Positions 8,501 to 18,770 of a stretch of DNA of 64,000 bases are shown piece by piece. The translations under genes were made by a program, and so were the position numbers. This stretch comes from Anaeromassilibacillus sp. An200 (GTDB lineage Bacteria; Bacillota; Clostridia; Oscillospirales; Acutalibacteraceae): the NCBI RefSeq assembly GCF_002160025.1, contig NZ_NFJU01000003.1:116684-180683 (forward strand), in the 5' to 3' direction. The notes below the pieces were generated by a model that did not search any database, was not told where the DNA came from, and saw only the letters and a program-made list of their open reading frames with translations. Positions within the stretch are counted from its first letter, which is position 1; every line of letters begins with the position of its first letter.

Positions 8501-11500
8501 ATGAATAAAACCTTTGGAGAATTTTTTCGTCCTTTCATCAATTTTGAGGGGCTGCCAGAGACGATCGCGCAGGGCGTGATCGAGATGATGCAGGTGGATT
8601 CCATAAACCGCTGTGTGACGGCGGCGGTGCAGTTCCCCTCCCTGGTGGAGAGGGAAGCGCTGTATGAGGCGGAAAAAAGAGTGGCTCTTTCGCCGGGGCT
8701 CCAACTGACGCGGGCCAGCCTTCGCCCGAAGTTTCCGTCGGAAGCCTTCTGTGCGGAGTATCTTCCGAGCCTGGTGCTGGAGATGAAGCGGCGGGACGCG
8801 AGTATCAACGGAACCTTTTCCGACGCGCAGGCGCGTTTGGAGGAGGGAAAGATTATCGTCACGCTGGCCCACGGCGGGGCGGAGCTGATGCGCCAGCGGC
8901 GCGCGGATCGCTTGATGAGCCGGATCATTTCCGAGGAGTTCGGGCTGGCCGTTGCCGTCGATTTTGACGGTGTCACCGAGGTGGATGTGGACAGCAGCGC
9001 CTATCTGGAACGCCAGCGGCAGACGGAGGAGCGTCTGCGGCGTGAAGCGGTGGTGGAAGCCGTTTCGCAGTATGAAAGCACCATGAACCGTCAGTCGCCC
9101 CACGAAAAAAAGGCGGCGGCGCGTCAGGCGGCCAGCCAGACGCCGCGTGTCGGCACGGGCGGTTCCGCGGAGACATGGGGCGAGCGTGTGCCGCCCGTGG
9201 TAAACATCCGCAGCGGCGCGACCATGCTTCCGGCCATTCTGCCGGAGACGATGAAGGAAATCCACGGCCGCATGGGGCGAGTCCGCCTGATGCAGATCGC
9301 GAAGATTACGCCTGACGCGGGCAGCGTGGCTGTCTGGGGCGAGATCTTTTCCATGGAAACGCGGATGACCCGTGATCAGAGCCGGAAGATATACTCCATC
9401 AATATTACGGACTACACCGGATCGATTACGCTCAAAATCTTGCAGGACGCCAAGCAGTGCCGGGCGCTCGACGAGCTGTCCAATGGAACGAGTATCGTGG
9501 TGCGCGGCGAGGTCGAATACGACAAATACGATCATGAGATTGTTCTGCGTCCGCGGGCTGTGGCCACGGTGGAGCAGGCCAAGGTGGTCGACGATGCGCC
9601 CGTCAAGCGGGTGGAGCTGCACCTGCACACCAATATGTCAAGTATGGACGGCGTGACGGGTGTGGGTGAGCTGATTGCCCGCGCGGCAAAGTGGGGCCAT
9701 CCCGCGATCGCCATCACGGATCACGGTGTGGCGCAGGCGTATCCGGACGCGATGAACGCGGCGGCAAAGGTGAACGGCAAGGGTGGCCACATCAAAGTGA
9801 TCTATGGTGTGGAATCGTATTTCATCAATGATATGGTTCCCGCTGTCAAGGGAGAATCGGACGCTCCGTTCAGCGGGGAGTTCATCTCCTTCGATATTGA
9901 AACAACGGGTCTGAGCCCGAATCAGGAGCGCATTACCGAGATTGGCGCGGTGCGCCTGCGCGGCGGGGAGATCGTGGAGACGTTCGACACCTTTGTGAAC
10001 CCGGAAAAGCCGATTCCTCCGAAAATCACCGAACTAACCGGTATCACCAACGAGATGGTGAAGGACGCGCCCTCCGAGCGGGAAGCGCTGGAAGCATTTT
10101 TCCGTTTCTGCGGCAGCGGCGCGGCGATTCTGGTTGCACATAACGCGGAGTTTGATACCTCGTTCCTGCGCGCCGCCGCCCGGCGCTGCGGGATGGAATT
10201 TCCTTATACTTATATTGACACCCTGCCGATGTGCCGTTCTCTGCTCAAGGATCTGAAAAACCATAAGCTGGACACAGTGGCCAACTATTTGAAGCTGGCT
10301 CCGTTCAACCATCACCGCGCGAACGATGACGCGGCCGTGCTTGGCGGGATTTTCGCTGCCCTTTTGCAGCGTCTGCACGAAGATACCGGGGCGGAAACCG
10401 TGCAGCAAATCAATACCTCACTGACGGGCGGAGACTGGAAGAAGCTCAAGCCGTATCACCAGATTATCCTGGTGCGCAACCAGACCGGCCTGAAAAATCT
10501 GTATAAGCTGATTTCGATGTCGCATCTGGATTACTTCTTTAAAAAGCCCCGTATCCCCAAAAGCGTGCTGATGCAGTACCGCGAGGGGCTGATCCTCGGC
10601 AGCGCCTGCGAGGCAGGGGAACTGTACCGTGCCGTGTTCAACGGCGCGCCCTGGGATGAGCTGTGCCGGATCGCGGAATTCTACGATTATCTGGAAATCC
10701 AGCCGCTGGGGAATAACGAATTTATGGTGCGGCAGGGCATGGTGCCGGACGAGGAACGTCTGAAGGACTTCAACCGCACCATCGTGCGCCTGGGCGAAAA
10801 GCTGAACAAGCCCGTCGTGGCGACGTGTGACGTGCATTTCATGGATCCGAAGGACGCGGATTTCCGCCGGATCCTGATGGCGGGCCAGGGCTATGACGAC
10901 GCGGATAACCAGGCTCCACTTTACTTCCGTACCACCCCGGAAATGCTCCAGGAGTTTGCGTATCTGGGCGAGGAAAAAGCGTATGAGATTGTCGTCAAGA
11001 ATTCCAATCTCATCGCGGACATGGTGGAGGAAATCCGCCCGATCCCGGACGGCGTGTTCCCGCCCTTCATCGACGGGGCGGAGGAACAGCTGAATTCCAT
11101 TTGCTGGAAGCGTGCGAAGGAGATTTATGGCGATCCCATGCCGGAGCTTGTGCGCAAGCGTCTGGAGCGTGAGCTGGGCTCCATCAACAAGCATGGTTTC
11201 TCCGTGCTGTACATGACGGCGCAAAAGCTGGTGGCGAACAGCGAGGAGCACGGCTATCTCGTCGGCTCGCGTGGATCGGTCGGCTCGTCGTTCGTGGCGA
11301 GTATGTCGGGTATTTCCGAGGTTAACCCGCTGGAACCGCACTACATCTGCCCGAACTGCAAGAACAGCGAATTCATACTCGACGGCAGCTATGGATCGGG
11401 CTTCGATCTGCCGCCGAAAAAATGCCCGAAATGCGGCTCGGATTACGATCGGGACGGCCATAACATCCCCTTTGAAACGTTCCTGGGCTTTGACGGCGAC

Positions 11501-12937
11501 AAAACGCCGGATATCGACCTGAACTTCTCCGGTGAATACCAGAGCGGCGCGCACCGCTACACGGAAACGCTGTTCGGCAAGGACCATGTGTTCAAGGCCG
11601 GAACCATCGCCACAGTGGCCGATAAGACGGCGGTTGGCTTTGTGAAGAAGTATCAGGAGGAAAAGGGCCTGACCTGCCACCGGGCCGAGGAGATGCGTTT
11701 GTCTATCGGCTGCACCGGCATCAAGCGTACCACAGGACAGCATCCGGGCGGCATGGTCGTTGTGCCGAAGGGCTATGAGATTTACGATTTCTGTCCCGTT
11801 CAGCACCCGGCCAACGATCAGAATTCCGATAACATCACCACGCACTTCGATTTCCACTCCATCCACGACACCATCTGTAAGCTGGATGAACTCGGACACG
11901 ATGTGCCGACCATTTATCACTATCTGGAGGAATACACCGGCATTCCGGTGATGAAGGTCTCCATGAGCGATCCCGAAGTGATGGCGCTGTTCCATTCCAC
12001 GGAGCCGCTCGGCGTTACGCCGGAGGACATTGATTCCCAGACGGGCACCTTCTCCCTGCCGGAGCTGGGCACGCCCTTTGTCCGTCAGATGCTCATGGAT
12101 TCCCAGCCGCATACCTTCTCGGACTTTCTCCAGATCTCCGGCCTGTCCCATGGAACGGACGTGTGGCTCGGCAACGCGCAGGATCTGATCAAGAACGGCA
12201 CCTGCACCATCTCGGAAGTGATCGGTACGCGTGACAGCATCATGACGTACCTGCTGCTCAAAGGATTGGAGCCGAAGATGGCGTTCAAGATCATGGAGAT
12301 TACCCGAAAGGGAAAGGCTCCCTCTCTGTTAACGGATGAACATAAGCAGGCGATGCGCGACCACGGTGTGCCGGAGTGGTACATTGAGTCGTGCTTGAAA
12401 ATCAAATACATGTTCCCGAAGGCGCACGCGGCGGCGTATATGATTTCCGCTTTGCGTCTCGGATGGTATAAGGTACACCGCCCGGTTGAATACTACGCCG
12501 CCTACTTTACGGTGCGCGGAGAGGACTTTGATGGGATTTTGGTGGCGCAGGGGCGCGAAGCCGTCCGCCGCCGGATGAATGAGATTACCATGAAAGGCAA
12601 GGAGGCCAGCAAAAAGGAAGAGGACGCGTTTGCGACGCTTCAAATTGTCAATGAAATGCTGGCGCGCGGCATCCAGGTGCTGTCGGTTGATCTCTACCGT
12701 TCTCACGCGAAAAAATATCTGGTCGAGGATGGCAAGGTGCGTCTGCCGTTTGCCTCCCTTGGCGGCGTGGGCGAAGCCGCGGCCAACAGCCTCTATGAAG
12801 CGGGGCAGCAGGGCGCGTACATTTCGGTGGACGACTTGCAGGCACGCTCCAAGGTGTCGAAATCGGTGATTGAGATGCTGAACGAAGCGGGAGCCTTGCA
12901 GGATCTTCCCCAAAGCTCGCAGATGACGCTGTTTTGA
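8501..12937 (+). CDS. polC: DNA polymerase III alpha subunit, PolC type
   Basis: Main replicative polymerase of low-GC Gram-positive bacteria. Domains in order: N-terminal region, OB fold near residue 255-360, PHP domain starting VELHLHTNMSSMDG, the inserted 3'-5' exonuclease (FDIETTGL, later AHNAEFDTSFL), zinc module CPNC...CPKC near 950-970, and the catalytic palm with PDIDLNFSGEYQ and KLDELGHD. The C-terminus ends QMTLF, which looks like a sliding-clamp binding motif. The start is ATG 8501, behind GAGGGTGAAG; the protein is 1478 residues. Other PolC proteins usually read KLDILGHDDPT where this one reads KLDELGHDVPT. Confidence 0.96.
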   Translation: MNKTFGEFFRPFINFEGLPETIAQGVIEMMQVDSINRCVTAAVQFPSLVEREALYEAEKRVALSPGLQLTRASLRPKFPSEAFCAEYLPSLVLEMKRRDASINGTFSDAQARLEEGKIIVTLAHGGAELMRQRRADRLMSRIISEEFGLAVAVDFDGVTEVDVDSSAYLERQRQTEERLRREAVVEAVSQYESTMNRQSPHEKKAAARQAASQTPRVGTGGSAETWGERVPPVVNIRSGATMLPAILPETMKEIHGRMGRVRLMQIAKITPDAGSVAVWGEIFSMETRMTRDQSRKIYSINITDYTGSITLKILQDAKQCRALDELSNGTSIVVRGEVEYDKYDHEIVLRPRAVATVEQAKVVDDAPVKRVELHLHTNMSSMDGVTGVGELIARAAKWGHPAIAITDHGVAQAYPDAMNAAAKVNGKGGHIKVIYGVESYFINDMVPAVKGESDAPFSGEFISFDIETTGLSPNQERITEIGAVRLRGGEIVETFDTFVNPEKPIPPKITELTGITNEMVKDAPSEREALEAFFRFCGSGAAILVAHNAEFDTSFLRAAARRCGMEFPYTYIDTLPMCRSLLKDLKNHKLDTVANYLKLAPFNHHRANDDAAVLGGIFAALLQRLHEDTGAETVQQINTSLTGGDWKKLKPYHQIILVRNQTGLKNLYKLISMSHLDYFFKKPRIPKSVLMQYREGLILGSACEAGELYRAVFNGAPWDELCRIAEFYDYLEIQPLGNNEFMVRQGMVPDEERLKDFNRTIVRLGEKLNKPVVATCDVHFMDPKDADFRRILMAGQGYDDADNQAPLYFRTTPEMLQEFAYLGEEKAYEIVVKNSNLIADMVEEIRPIPDGVFPPFIDGAEEQLNSICWKRAKEIYGDPMPELVRKRLERELGSINKHGFSVLYMTAQKLVANSEEHGYLVGSRGSVGSSFVASMSGISEVNPLEPHYICPNCKNSEFILDGSYGSGFDLPPKKCPKCGSDYDRDGHNIPFETFLGFDGDKTPDIDLNFSGEYQSGAHRYTETLFGKDHVFKAGTIATVADKTAVGFVKKYQEEKGLTCHRAEEMRLSIGCTGIKRTTGQHPGGMVVVPKGYEIYDFCPVQHPANDQNSDNITTHFDFHSIHDTICKLDELGHDVPTIYHYLEEYTGIPVMKVSMSDPEVMALFHSTEPLGVTPEDIDSQTGTFSLPELGTPFVRQMLMDSQPHTFSDFLQISGLSHGTDVWLGNAQDLIKNGTCTISEVIGTRDSIMTYLLLKGLEPKMAFKIMEITRKGKAPSLLTDEHKQAMRDHGVPEWYIESCLKIKYMFPKAHAAAYMISALRLGWYKVHRPVEYYAAYFTVRGEDFDGILVAQGREAVRRRMNEITMKGKEASKKEEDAFATLQIVNEMLARGIQVLSVDLYRSHAKKYLVEDGKVRLPFASLGGVGEAAANSLYEAGQQGAYISVDDLQARSKVSKSVIEMLNEAGALQDLPQSSQMTLF

Positions 12938-12948
12938 CAGAAAGACAA

Positions 12949-12980
12949 TGGGAAACCACACAGGGCGGTTTCCCATTTTT
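12949..12980 (+). terminator. Terminator after polC
   Basis: TGGGAAACC and GGTTTCCCA form a 9-bp stem with a 9-base loop, followed directly by TTTTT. It ends the pyrH-polC operon. Confidence 0.9.
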
Positions 12981-13018
12981 CTTGAGTCCGTACAGCAAAA
13001 GTATGTGGAAATTATCTC

Positions 13019-13047
13019 TTGACGCGGATGATTCATCATGATATTAT
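13019..13047 (+). promoter_or_regulatory. SigA-type promoter of the histidine operon
   Basis: TTGACG, a 17-base spacer and TATTAT. Transcription would start near 13054, leaving a leader of about 50 bases, too short for a T-box or a peptide attenuator. Confidence 0.8.
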
Positions 13048-13101
13048 ATTAGCGAACTAAAGCGAAAGGCCGTTTTCGCAAGGGAACGGAGCGTGCAGAA
13101 G

Positions 13102-14325
13102 ATGAAAAAATACAGCAAAGTAACGCCGGAGGGGACAAAGGATCTTCTCTTTGAAGAGTGTCTGATCAATCGCATGGTGGAGCAGAAGCTGAGCCAAGTT
13201 TTTGTGTCGCGCGGCTTCCATGAGGTTGTCACCCCCGCGATGGAATTTATGGATGTGTTCGATCCCGAAACCTCCGGAATCGCTCCGGAGATCATGTATA
13301 AAATGTCGGACCGGCGCGGCCGCCTTGTCGTGATGCGTCCGGATTCCACCATGCCGATCGCGCGTCTGGCGGCGACCCGCCTGCAAAACGAGGAAAAGCC
13401 GCTGCGCCTGTACTACACACAGCGCATTTACCGCAATAATCCAAACCTGACGGGCCGCAGCGACGAGGTGCTGCAATCAGGCGTGGAGCTGCTGGGTGCG
13501 TCGGGAAAACGGGCGGATCTCGAAGCCATTGCCACGGCGGTGGAAGCGCTCTCCCACTGCACGCCGGATTTCCGTCTGGAACTGGGGCACGCGGGCTTTT
13601 TCCGCGCAATTGCCGCACAGCTTCCGATTTCTCCGGAGCAGCGCGAGGATATCCGTTCCACGATCGAGGCAAAAAATTACGCCGCGCTGAATACGCTGCT
13701 GGACGGCTTGGAACAGACCCGCTCCGTGGCGGCGATGCGCCGTTTGCCCCGTCTGTTCGGCGGGGAGGAGGTCTTTGCCGAAGCGGCTCCGCTGTGCGGA
13801 AGCGAGGAAGCGGCCTCCATGCTCGAATATCTACACTCCCTGTACCGCAGTCTGGTGCAGCTCGATCTGGGCGATCGGCTGATGGTGGATCTGGGGCTGG
13901 TGCAGCGTAACGATTATTATACCGGCGTGGTGTTCAGCGCCTACGCGCAGGACTGCGGAGACGCGATCCTGCTGGGTGGTCGGTACGATAACCTGTTGTC
14001 CCGCTTCGATCTCCCGATGCCTGCCATTGGTTTTTCCGTGAACGTGGACGCGGTGGTGAAGCTGCTGGCGGAGCAGGGCTATGCGCCGGACTGCCCGAAG
14101 CCGGATGTGCTGGTGTTCGGGCCGGAGGGATGCGAGATGAAAGCGCTTTTGTTTGCCTCCGGTGTGGCCGCGCAGGGGGGAAGCTGCGAGACCTCCGTAT
14201 TTGAGACGGAGGAGGAAACCATGGCATATGCACGCCGCCGCGGAATCTGCCGTGTGGCTGTTGTGGGTGATACGGTTCGGGAAATCCGTCTGGAAAACGA
14301 AAGAGGAAAGGGGGAGTCCAGATGA
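13102..14325 (+). CDS. hisZ: ATP phosphoribosyltransferase regulatory subunit
   Basis: A paralogue of histidyl-tRNA synthetase without aminoacylation that combines with short HisG to form the active, feedback-controlled first enzyme of histidine synthesis. The class II synthetase fold is visible: VTPEGTKDLLFEE at the N-terminus, motif 2-like LRLYYTQRIYRNNP, and LGLVQRNDYYTGVVFSAY near residue 265. The ATG at 13102 is preferred (ribosome site GGAACGGAG); GTG 13093 is an in-frame alternative. Its stop overlaps the start of hisG. The adjacent short HisG supports HisZ rather than a true HisS. Confidence 0.92.
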   Translation: MKKYSKVTPEGTKDLLFEECLINRMVEQKLSQVFVSRGFHEVVTPAMEFMDVFDPETSGIAPEIMYKMSDRRGRLVVMRPDSTMPIARLAATRLQNEEKPLRLYYTQRIYRNNPNLTGRSDEVLQSGVELLGASGKRADLEAIATAVEALSHCTPDFRLELGHAGFFRAIAAQLPISPEQREDIRSTIEAKNYAALNTLLDGLEQTRSVAAMRRLPRLFGGEEVFAEAAPLCGSEEAASMLEYLHSLYRSLVQLDLGDRLMVDLGLVQRNDYYTGVVFSAYAQDCGDAILLGGRYDNLLSRFDLPMPAIGFSVNVDAVVKLLAEQGYAPDCPKPDVLVFGPEGCEMKALLFASGVAAQGGSCETSVFETEEETMAYARRRGICRVAVVGDTVREIRLENERGKGESR

Positions 14326-14969
14326 AGCCGCTGCGCATTGCGCTGACAAAAGGCCGCCTGGAAAAGGATACGGTGGCCCTGTTTGAGAAAATCGGATATG
14401 ACTGTGACGCGGTTCACAACAAAGGCCGCCGTCTGATTCTCCCCGTGGGAGATCGGCTGGAAGTGGTTCTGGCCAAAGCCGCGGACGTGATTACCTATGT
14501 GGAGCACGGTGTGTGCGATATGGGAGTTGTGGGAAAGGATACGATCATGGAGCACGGCTCCAGCTTCTATGAGGTGCTGGATCTGGGCTTTGGACGGTGC
14601 CGGTTTGCGCTGGCCGCTCCCAAAGGGGCGGATTTTTGGAGCGGCTATTCCTCCCGTACCATCGCCACCAAATATCCCGCCACCGCCCGCGCATTTTTTG
14701 AGAGCCGTGGGATGGATGTGAGCATCATCAAGATTGAAGGCTCCGTGGAGCTCGCGCCGTTGCTGGGGTTGTCGGACGCGATTGTGGATATCGTGGAGAC
14801 GGGGACGACGCTCAAAGAGAACGGGCTTGAGGTTGTGGAAGAAATTTGCCCCATCTCCGCGCGGCTGATTGTCAATGTGGCAAGCTTGAAGCTCCGAAAA
14901 CAGGAGATTGAAACGCTGGTGAGCCAGATGGAGCAGGAAACAAGAAAACGGGAGGGAACAACGCGGTGA
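14322..14969 (+). CDS. hisG: ATP phosphoribosyltransferase catalytic subunit, short form
   Basis: Joins ATP and PRPP in the first committed step of histidine synthesis. At 215 residues it is the short form, lacking the C-terminal regulatory domain, and therefore needs HisZ. Seen: ALTKGRLEKD at the N-terminus, GVVGKDTI near residue 63 and the PRPP-binding loop DIVETGTTLKENGL near residue 155. ATG 14322 overlaps the hisZ stop in an ATGA pattern, showing translational coupling. Confidence 0.95.
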   Translation: MKPLRIALTKGRLEKDTVALFEKIGYDCDAVHNKGRRLILPVGDRLEVVLAKAADVITYVEHGVCDMGVVGKDTIMEHGSSFYEVLDLGFGRCRFALAAPKGADFWSGYSSRTIATKYPATARAFFESRGMDVSIIKIEGSVELAPLLGLSDAIVDIVETGTTLKENGLEVVEEICPISARLIVNVASLKLRKQEIETLVSQMEQETRKREGTTR

Positions 14970-16255
14970 TCAAAATGGTGACGGAGGGCGGCGCGTCCGC
15001 CAGAGAATATGTCAAGCTGTTGAAGGAGAGAAACCGGGAAGCAGGCCTCAAGGTGGAGAACGCTGTCGCGGAAATTCTGGACACAGTCCGCCGGGACGGA
15101 GATTCCGCCGTGCGGATGTACGCCGACCGCTTTGACGGCGGCGCGCCGGAGAGCCTGGAGCTGCCGCGCGATCAGGTGGAAGCCCTGGCAGAAAAAGCGG
15201 ATCCGCTGTTTGTGGAGTCGCTCAAGAAGGCGGCGGCCAATATCCGCGATTTCCATGAGCGGCAGAAGCAGCAGAGCTGGCTCACGACGCGGGAGGACGG
15301 CGTGCTCATGGGACAGCGGATTCGCGGCCTGTCGCGTGTTGGCCTGTATGTGCCGGGCGGTACGGCGGCCTATCCGTCGTCCGTGCTGATGAACGCGATC
15401 CCGGCGAAAATTGCCGGTGTGGGCGAGCTGATCATGGCGACTCCCGTGAAGGGCGGCAAGGCGAACCCCGACATTATGGCGGCGGCTCTTGTGGCGGGCG
15501 TTGATCGTGTGCTTCAGGTGGGCGGCGCGCATGCCGTCGCGGCGCTGGCCTATGGAACGGAAAGCATTCCGAAGGTGGATAAGATTGTCGGCCCCGGCAA
15601 CATCTACGTCGCCACGGCCAAAAAGCAGCTTTACGGCACGGTAGACATCGACATGGTGGCCGGGCCGAGTGAAATTCTCGTTCTGGCCGATGAGACGGCG
15701 AATCCGCGCTATCTGGCTGCCGACCTCATGAGCCAGGCGGAGCATGATCCGATGGCTTCCGCCATCCTTCTGACCACCTCCGAAGCGATTGCCCGTGAGA
15801 CGGCGGCGGAGCTGGAGCGCCAGGTGCAGACGCTTTCGAGAAAGGATATCATTCTGGAATCTCTGTCCAGCTTCGGCGCCATTCTGGTCTGCTCCACCAT
15901 GGAGGAGGCCGTGGGCTTTGCCAATGAGCTGGCGCCTGAGCATCTGGAGGTCTGCGTGCGCGATCCGATGGAATACATCGGCCGTCTCGATAACGCTGGC
16001 TCAGTGTTCCTTGGGAACTACTCGCCGGAGCCGCTCGGGGATTATTTCGCGGGGCCGAACCATGTGCTTCCCACCAGCGGGACAGCGCGTTTCTTCTCGC
16101 CGCTCTCCGTGGACAGCTTTGTGAAGAAGTCGAGCTTTATCTATTACACGCGCAGCGCCCTGCTGCCGCAGGCGGACGATATCATTCGTCTGGCGCAGGC
16201 CGAAGGGCTGACAGCGCACGCGAATTCCATTCAGGTGCGGAAGGAGGAGCCGTGA
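14966..16255 (+). CDS. hisD: Histidinol dehydrogenase
   Basis: Zinc enzyme that oxidises histidinol to histidine in two NAD-dependent steps, the end of the pathway. Key segments: GLYVPGGTAAYPSSVLMN near residue 127, VGPGNIYVATAKK near 210, SQAEHDPMASA near 254 and ELAPEHLEVCVRDP near 320, which contain the zinc and catalytic histidines and glutamate. GTG 14966 overlaps the hisG stop. Length 429 is standard. Confidence 0.96.
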   Translation: MIKMVTEGGASAREYVKLLKERNREAGLKVENAVAEILDTVRRDGDSAVRMYADRFDGGAPESLELPRDQVEALAEKADPLFVESLKKAAANIRDFHERQKQQSWLTTREDGVLMGQRIRGLSRVGLYVPGGTAAYPSSVLMNAIPAKIAGVGELIMATPVKGGKANPDIMAAALVAGVDRVLQVGGAHAVAALAYGTESIPKVDKIVGPGNIYVATAKKQLYGTVDIDMVAGPSEILVLADETANPRYLAADLMSQAEHDPMASAILLTTSEAIARETAAELERQVQTLSRKDIILESLSSFGAILVCSTMEEAVGFANELAPEHLEVCVRDPMEYIGRLDNAGSVFLGNYSPEPLGDYFAGPNHVLPTSGTARFFSPLSVDSFVKKSSFIYYTRSALLPQADDIIRLAQAEGLTAHANSIQVRKEEP

Positions 16256-16259
16256 TTCC

Positions 16260-17324
16260 ATGTATGAGCTGAACGAAAAAATCCGGGATCTCGTTCCGTA
16301 TGAGCCGATCGCGGGCGAATACCCTGTGCGCCTGGATGCAAACGAGTCGTTTCTTCCGCTTCCAGAAGAAGTTCGCGATCGGATTGCGAAAGCCGCCGCG
16401 CAGACGGCCTTCAACCGGTATCCGGATCCGCTTTCCCGCGAGGTGACGGAAGCCTTCGCCGCCTATTACGGCATATCTCCGGAGCTTGTCACAGCAGGAA
16501 ACGGTTCGGACGAACTGATCTCCATCCTTTGCAGCGCCTTCCTGATGAAAGGGGAGGCGATGATGGTGATCCTGCCGGACTTCTCCATGTATCAGTTTTA
16601 CGCGTCTATCTCGGAGGGACGCGTCGTGACCTGCGGCAAACGCGAGGATTTGACGATTGACGTGGACGCGGTCGTTGAAAAGGCGAAGGCGGAAAACGTC
16701 CGCATGATCGTCTTTTCCAATCCCTGCAATCCAACGTCCCTCGGCCTTGCGCGGGAGGAGGTCCGCCGCCTGATTCGTTCTGTGGAAGCACTTGTGGTGC
16801 TTGATGAAGCCTATATGGATTTCTGGGATCAGAGCCTTCTGAACGAGGTGGAGGAATACGACAATCTCGTGATTTTGCGCACCTGCTCCAAGGCCATCGG
16901 CATGGCGGCCCTGCGCCTGGGCTTTGCCGTATCTTCGCCCCGCCTGACGCGTGTGCTCCGGGCGGTGAAGTCCCCATATAACGTCAATTCGCTTTCTCAG
17001 GCGGTGGGGACGCTTGTTCTGGGAGAGCGCGAATGGGAGCAGCAGGCGCGTGCGCAGATTGTGGAGTCGCGCCAATCGCTGCAAAAGACCCTCGTGCGTA
17101 TGCAGGAGGAGCATCCCGGCACGTTCTCGCTGTATGAGAGCTGCACCAATTTTGTCTTTCTCAAAACCGATCGTGCCGAGTCCATCTTTCGGGGACTTCT
17201 TCAGCGCGGCATTGCTATCCGTCATATGGGAGGCTATCTGCGCGTGACGGCAGGAAATGAGGAAGAGAACGCGGCGTTTTTGCGGGCGTTCGGCGAATTG
17301 ATAGCGGAGGAGGAAACACAGTGA
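16260..17324 (+). CDS. hisC: Histidinol-phosphate aminotransferase
   Basis: PLP-dependent class I/II aminotransferase converting imidazole acetol phosphate to histidinol phosphate. LDANESFLPLP lies near the N-terminus, NGSDELI near residue 82, LDEAYMDF near 181, and the PLP lysine sits in RTCSKAIGMAALRLGF near 205. It starts 4 bases after hisD and its stop overlaps hisB. The 354-residue length is normal. Substrate assignment rests partly on operon position, since related aminotransferases look alike. Confidence 0.93.
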   Translation: MYELNEKIRDLVPYEPIAGEYPVRLDANESFLPLPEEVRDRIAKAAAQTAFNRYPDPLSREVTEAFAAYYGISPELVTAGNGSDELISILCSAFLMKGEAMMVILPDFSMYQFYASISEGRVVTCGKREDLTIDVDAVVEKAKAENVRMIVFSNPCNPTSLGLAREEVRRLIRSVEALVVLDEAYMDFWDQSLLNEVEEYDNLVILRTCSKAIGMAALRLGFAVSSPRLTRVLRAVKSPYNVNSLSQAVGTLVLGEREWEQQARAQIVESRQSLQKTLVRMQEEHPGTFSLYESCTNFVFLKTDRAESIFRGLLQRGIAIRHMGGYLRVTAGNEEENAAFLRAFGELIAEEETQ

Positions 17325-17893
17325 GAGAAGCAAAAACGGAGAGAACGACAAAGGAGACCGACGTTTCCGTTCAGCTTTGTCTCGATGGGGGAGACGTTTC
17401 CATTTCCACCGGGATTGGCTTTTTCGATCACATGCTGAACGCTTTCGCCGTGCACGGAGGCTTTGGGTTGACAATCCGTGTGAAAGGGGATCTGGAGGTG
17501 GACGGCCACCATACAGTGGAGGATACCGGCATCGTGCTGGGACAGGCTCTCGAGAAAGCCCTCGGTGATAAATCCGGTATTGCCCGCTTCGGCAGCTTTT
17601 TTGTTCCTATGGACGAAAGCTTGGCGTTTGGGGCGGTGGATGTCAGCGGCCGTCCGTTCCTGCGCTTTCAGGCAGACTTTTCGCAAGAGCGCTGCGGTGA
17701 ATATGATGCCTGCCTGACGGAGGAGTTTTTCCGCGCGTTTGCAATGAATGCCGGCATCACACTCCATCTGCGTCTGGAATACGGAGCAAACGCCCATCAT
17801 GAGATCGAAGCGATGTTCAAAGCGGCGGCGCATGCGCTCCGCCTTGCGGTTTCTGAAAAGAAAGGCTTGCTTTCTACGAAAGGTGTATTATAA
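17321..17893 (+). CDS. hisB: Imidazoleglycerol-phosphate dehydratase
   Basis: Mn-dependent dehydratase of histidine synthesis. The paired histidine motifs are present: FFDHMLNAFAVHGGF near residue 31, DGHHTVEDTGI near 60, and ANAHHEIEAMFKAAAHALR near 150. It is the monofunctional form of 190 residues, without the phosphatase domain. GTG 17321 overlaps the hisC stop. In many Firmicutes hisH follows directly; here it does not. Confidence 0.95.
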   Translation: MREAKTERTTKETDVSVQLCLDGGDVSISTGIGFFDHMLNAFAVHGGFGLTIRVKGDLEVDGHHTVEDTGIVLGQALEKALGDKSGIARFGSFFVPMDESLAFGAVDVSGRPFLRFQADFSQERCGEYDACLTEEFFRAFAMNAGITLHLRLEYGANAHHEIEAMFKAAAHALRLAVSEKKGLLSTKGVL

Positions 17894-17894
17894 T
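17867..17894 (+). promoter_or_regulatory. Promoter inside the end of hisB driving hisA-hisI-hisE
   Basis: TTGCTT, a 16-base spacer and a perfect TATAAT. The resulting leader of about 140 bases to hisA (gap 17894-18040) has no gene. It contains GTGTA (near 17962) and TACAC (near 17989) that can pair, extended by flanking TTCC and GGAA. Confidence 0.65.
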
Positions 17895-18040
17895 AGAGAT
17901 AGATTCTAATGATTTGTTGCTGTATTTTTGGAAAGACGCCATAAAAAATGAAGGTTTTTTCCGTGTAATGCGGCACTGTTTCATAGATACACCGGGGAAG
18001 AGGAGTTTCTCTTTGGAAGGAAAGGCGAGGGTGAATCGTT

Positions 18041-18766
18041 TTGATAGTAATTCCTGCGATTGATATTATGAATGGCTGCTGCGTGCGTCTCGTGCGCGGC
18101 GATTACGGCACGGCGTATAAGGTGGCCAGAGACGCGGTGAACACCGCGCAGGAGTTTGAAAAGGCAGGCGCACAGTGGCTTCATATCGTGGATCTCAACG
18201 GTGCGATTGCGACAGAGCCGGTTAACACGGATCTGATTTTGAAAATTATTGCGGGCTGCGGTTTGAAAATTGAAATCGGCGGCGGCATCCGGCGGATGGA
18301 AACCATTGATTTCTATTTCGAAAAGGGTGTTTCCCGCGTGATTCTCGGTTCGGCGGCGATCAACAATCCCAAGCTGGTTGAGGAAGCCGTGAAAAAATAC
18401 GGGGATAAGATTGCGGTCGGCATTGACGCCAACGAAGGAATGGTCGCTGCGGAGGGATGGACGGAAACCTCCTCTATCAACTATCTCGAACTTGGAAAGC
18501 GTATGGACGCGATCGGCGTGCAGTATATCATTTTCACCGATATTTCACGCGACGGCACGCTGTCCGGGCCGAACTTTGCGCAGCTGGATCTGCTGAACCG
18601 CGCCGTTTCGTGCAATGTCATTGCCAGCGGCGGCGTGAGCAGTCTCAAAGATATTGTCACGTTGGCGGATCTCAAGCTGTACGGCGCGATCTGCGGCAAG
18701 GCCATTTATTCCGGAGATCTCAGTCTGCGTCAGGCGATCGCCTTGTGCCGGACAGGAAAGGTGTAA
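18041..18766 (+). CDS. hisA: ProFAR isomerase (HisA)
   Basis: Isomerises ProFAR to PRFAR on a TIM-barrel. [18 protein letters not shown] at the N-terminus has the catalytic Asp, [10 protein letters not shown] is the first phosphate site near residue 82, and [14 protein letters not shown] near 168 holds the second Asp. [12 protein letters not shown] is the second phosphate site. The start is TTG 18041 with AAGGAAAGGCGAGGG upstream; the alternative GTG at 18031 is in another frame. The product PRFAR is the substrate of HisHF, whose genes are missing from this cluster. Confidence 0.95.
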   Translation: MIVIPAIDIMNGCCVRLVRGDYGTAYKVARDAVNTAQEFEKAGAQWLHIVDLNGAIATEPVNTDLILKIIAGCGLKIEIGGGIRRMETIDFYFEKGVSRVILGSAAINNPKLVEEAVKKYGDKIAVGIDANEGMVAAEGWTETSSINYLELGKRMDAIGVQYIIFTDISRDGTLSGPNFAQLDLLNRAVSCNVIASGGVSSLKDIVTLADLKLYGAICGKAIYSGDLSLRQAIALCRTGKV

Positions 18767-18770
18767 GCCC

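Noticed and set aside
13048..13101. T-box or histidine attenuator before hisZ
   Set aside because: The leader is only about 50 bases and shows neither a T-box motif nor a run of His codons.
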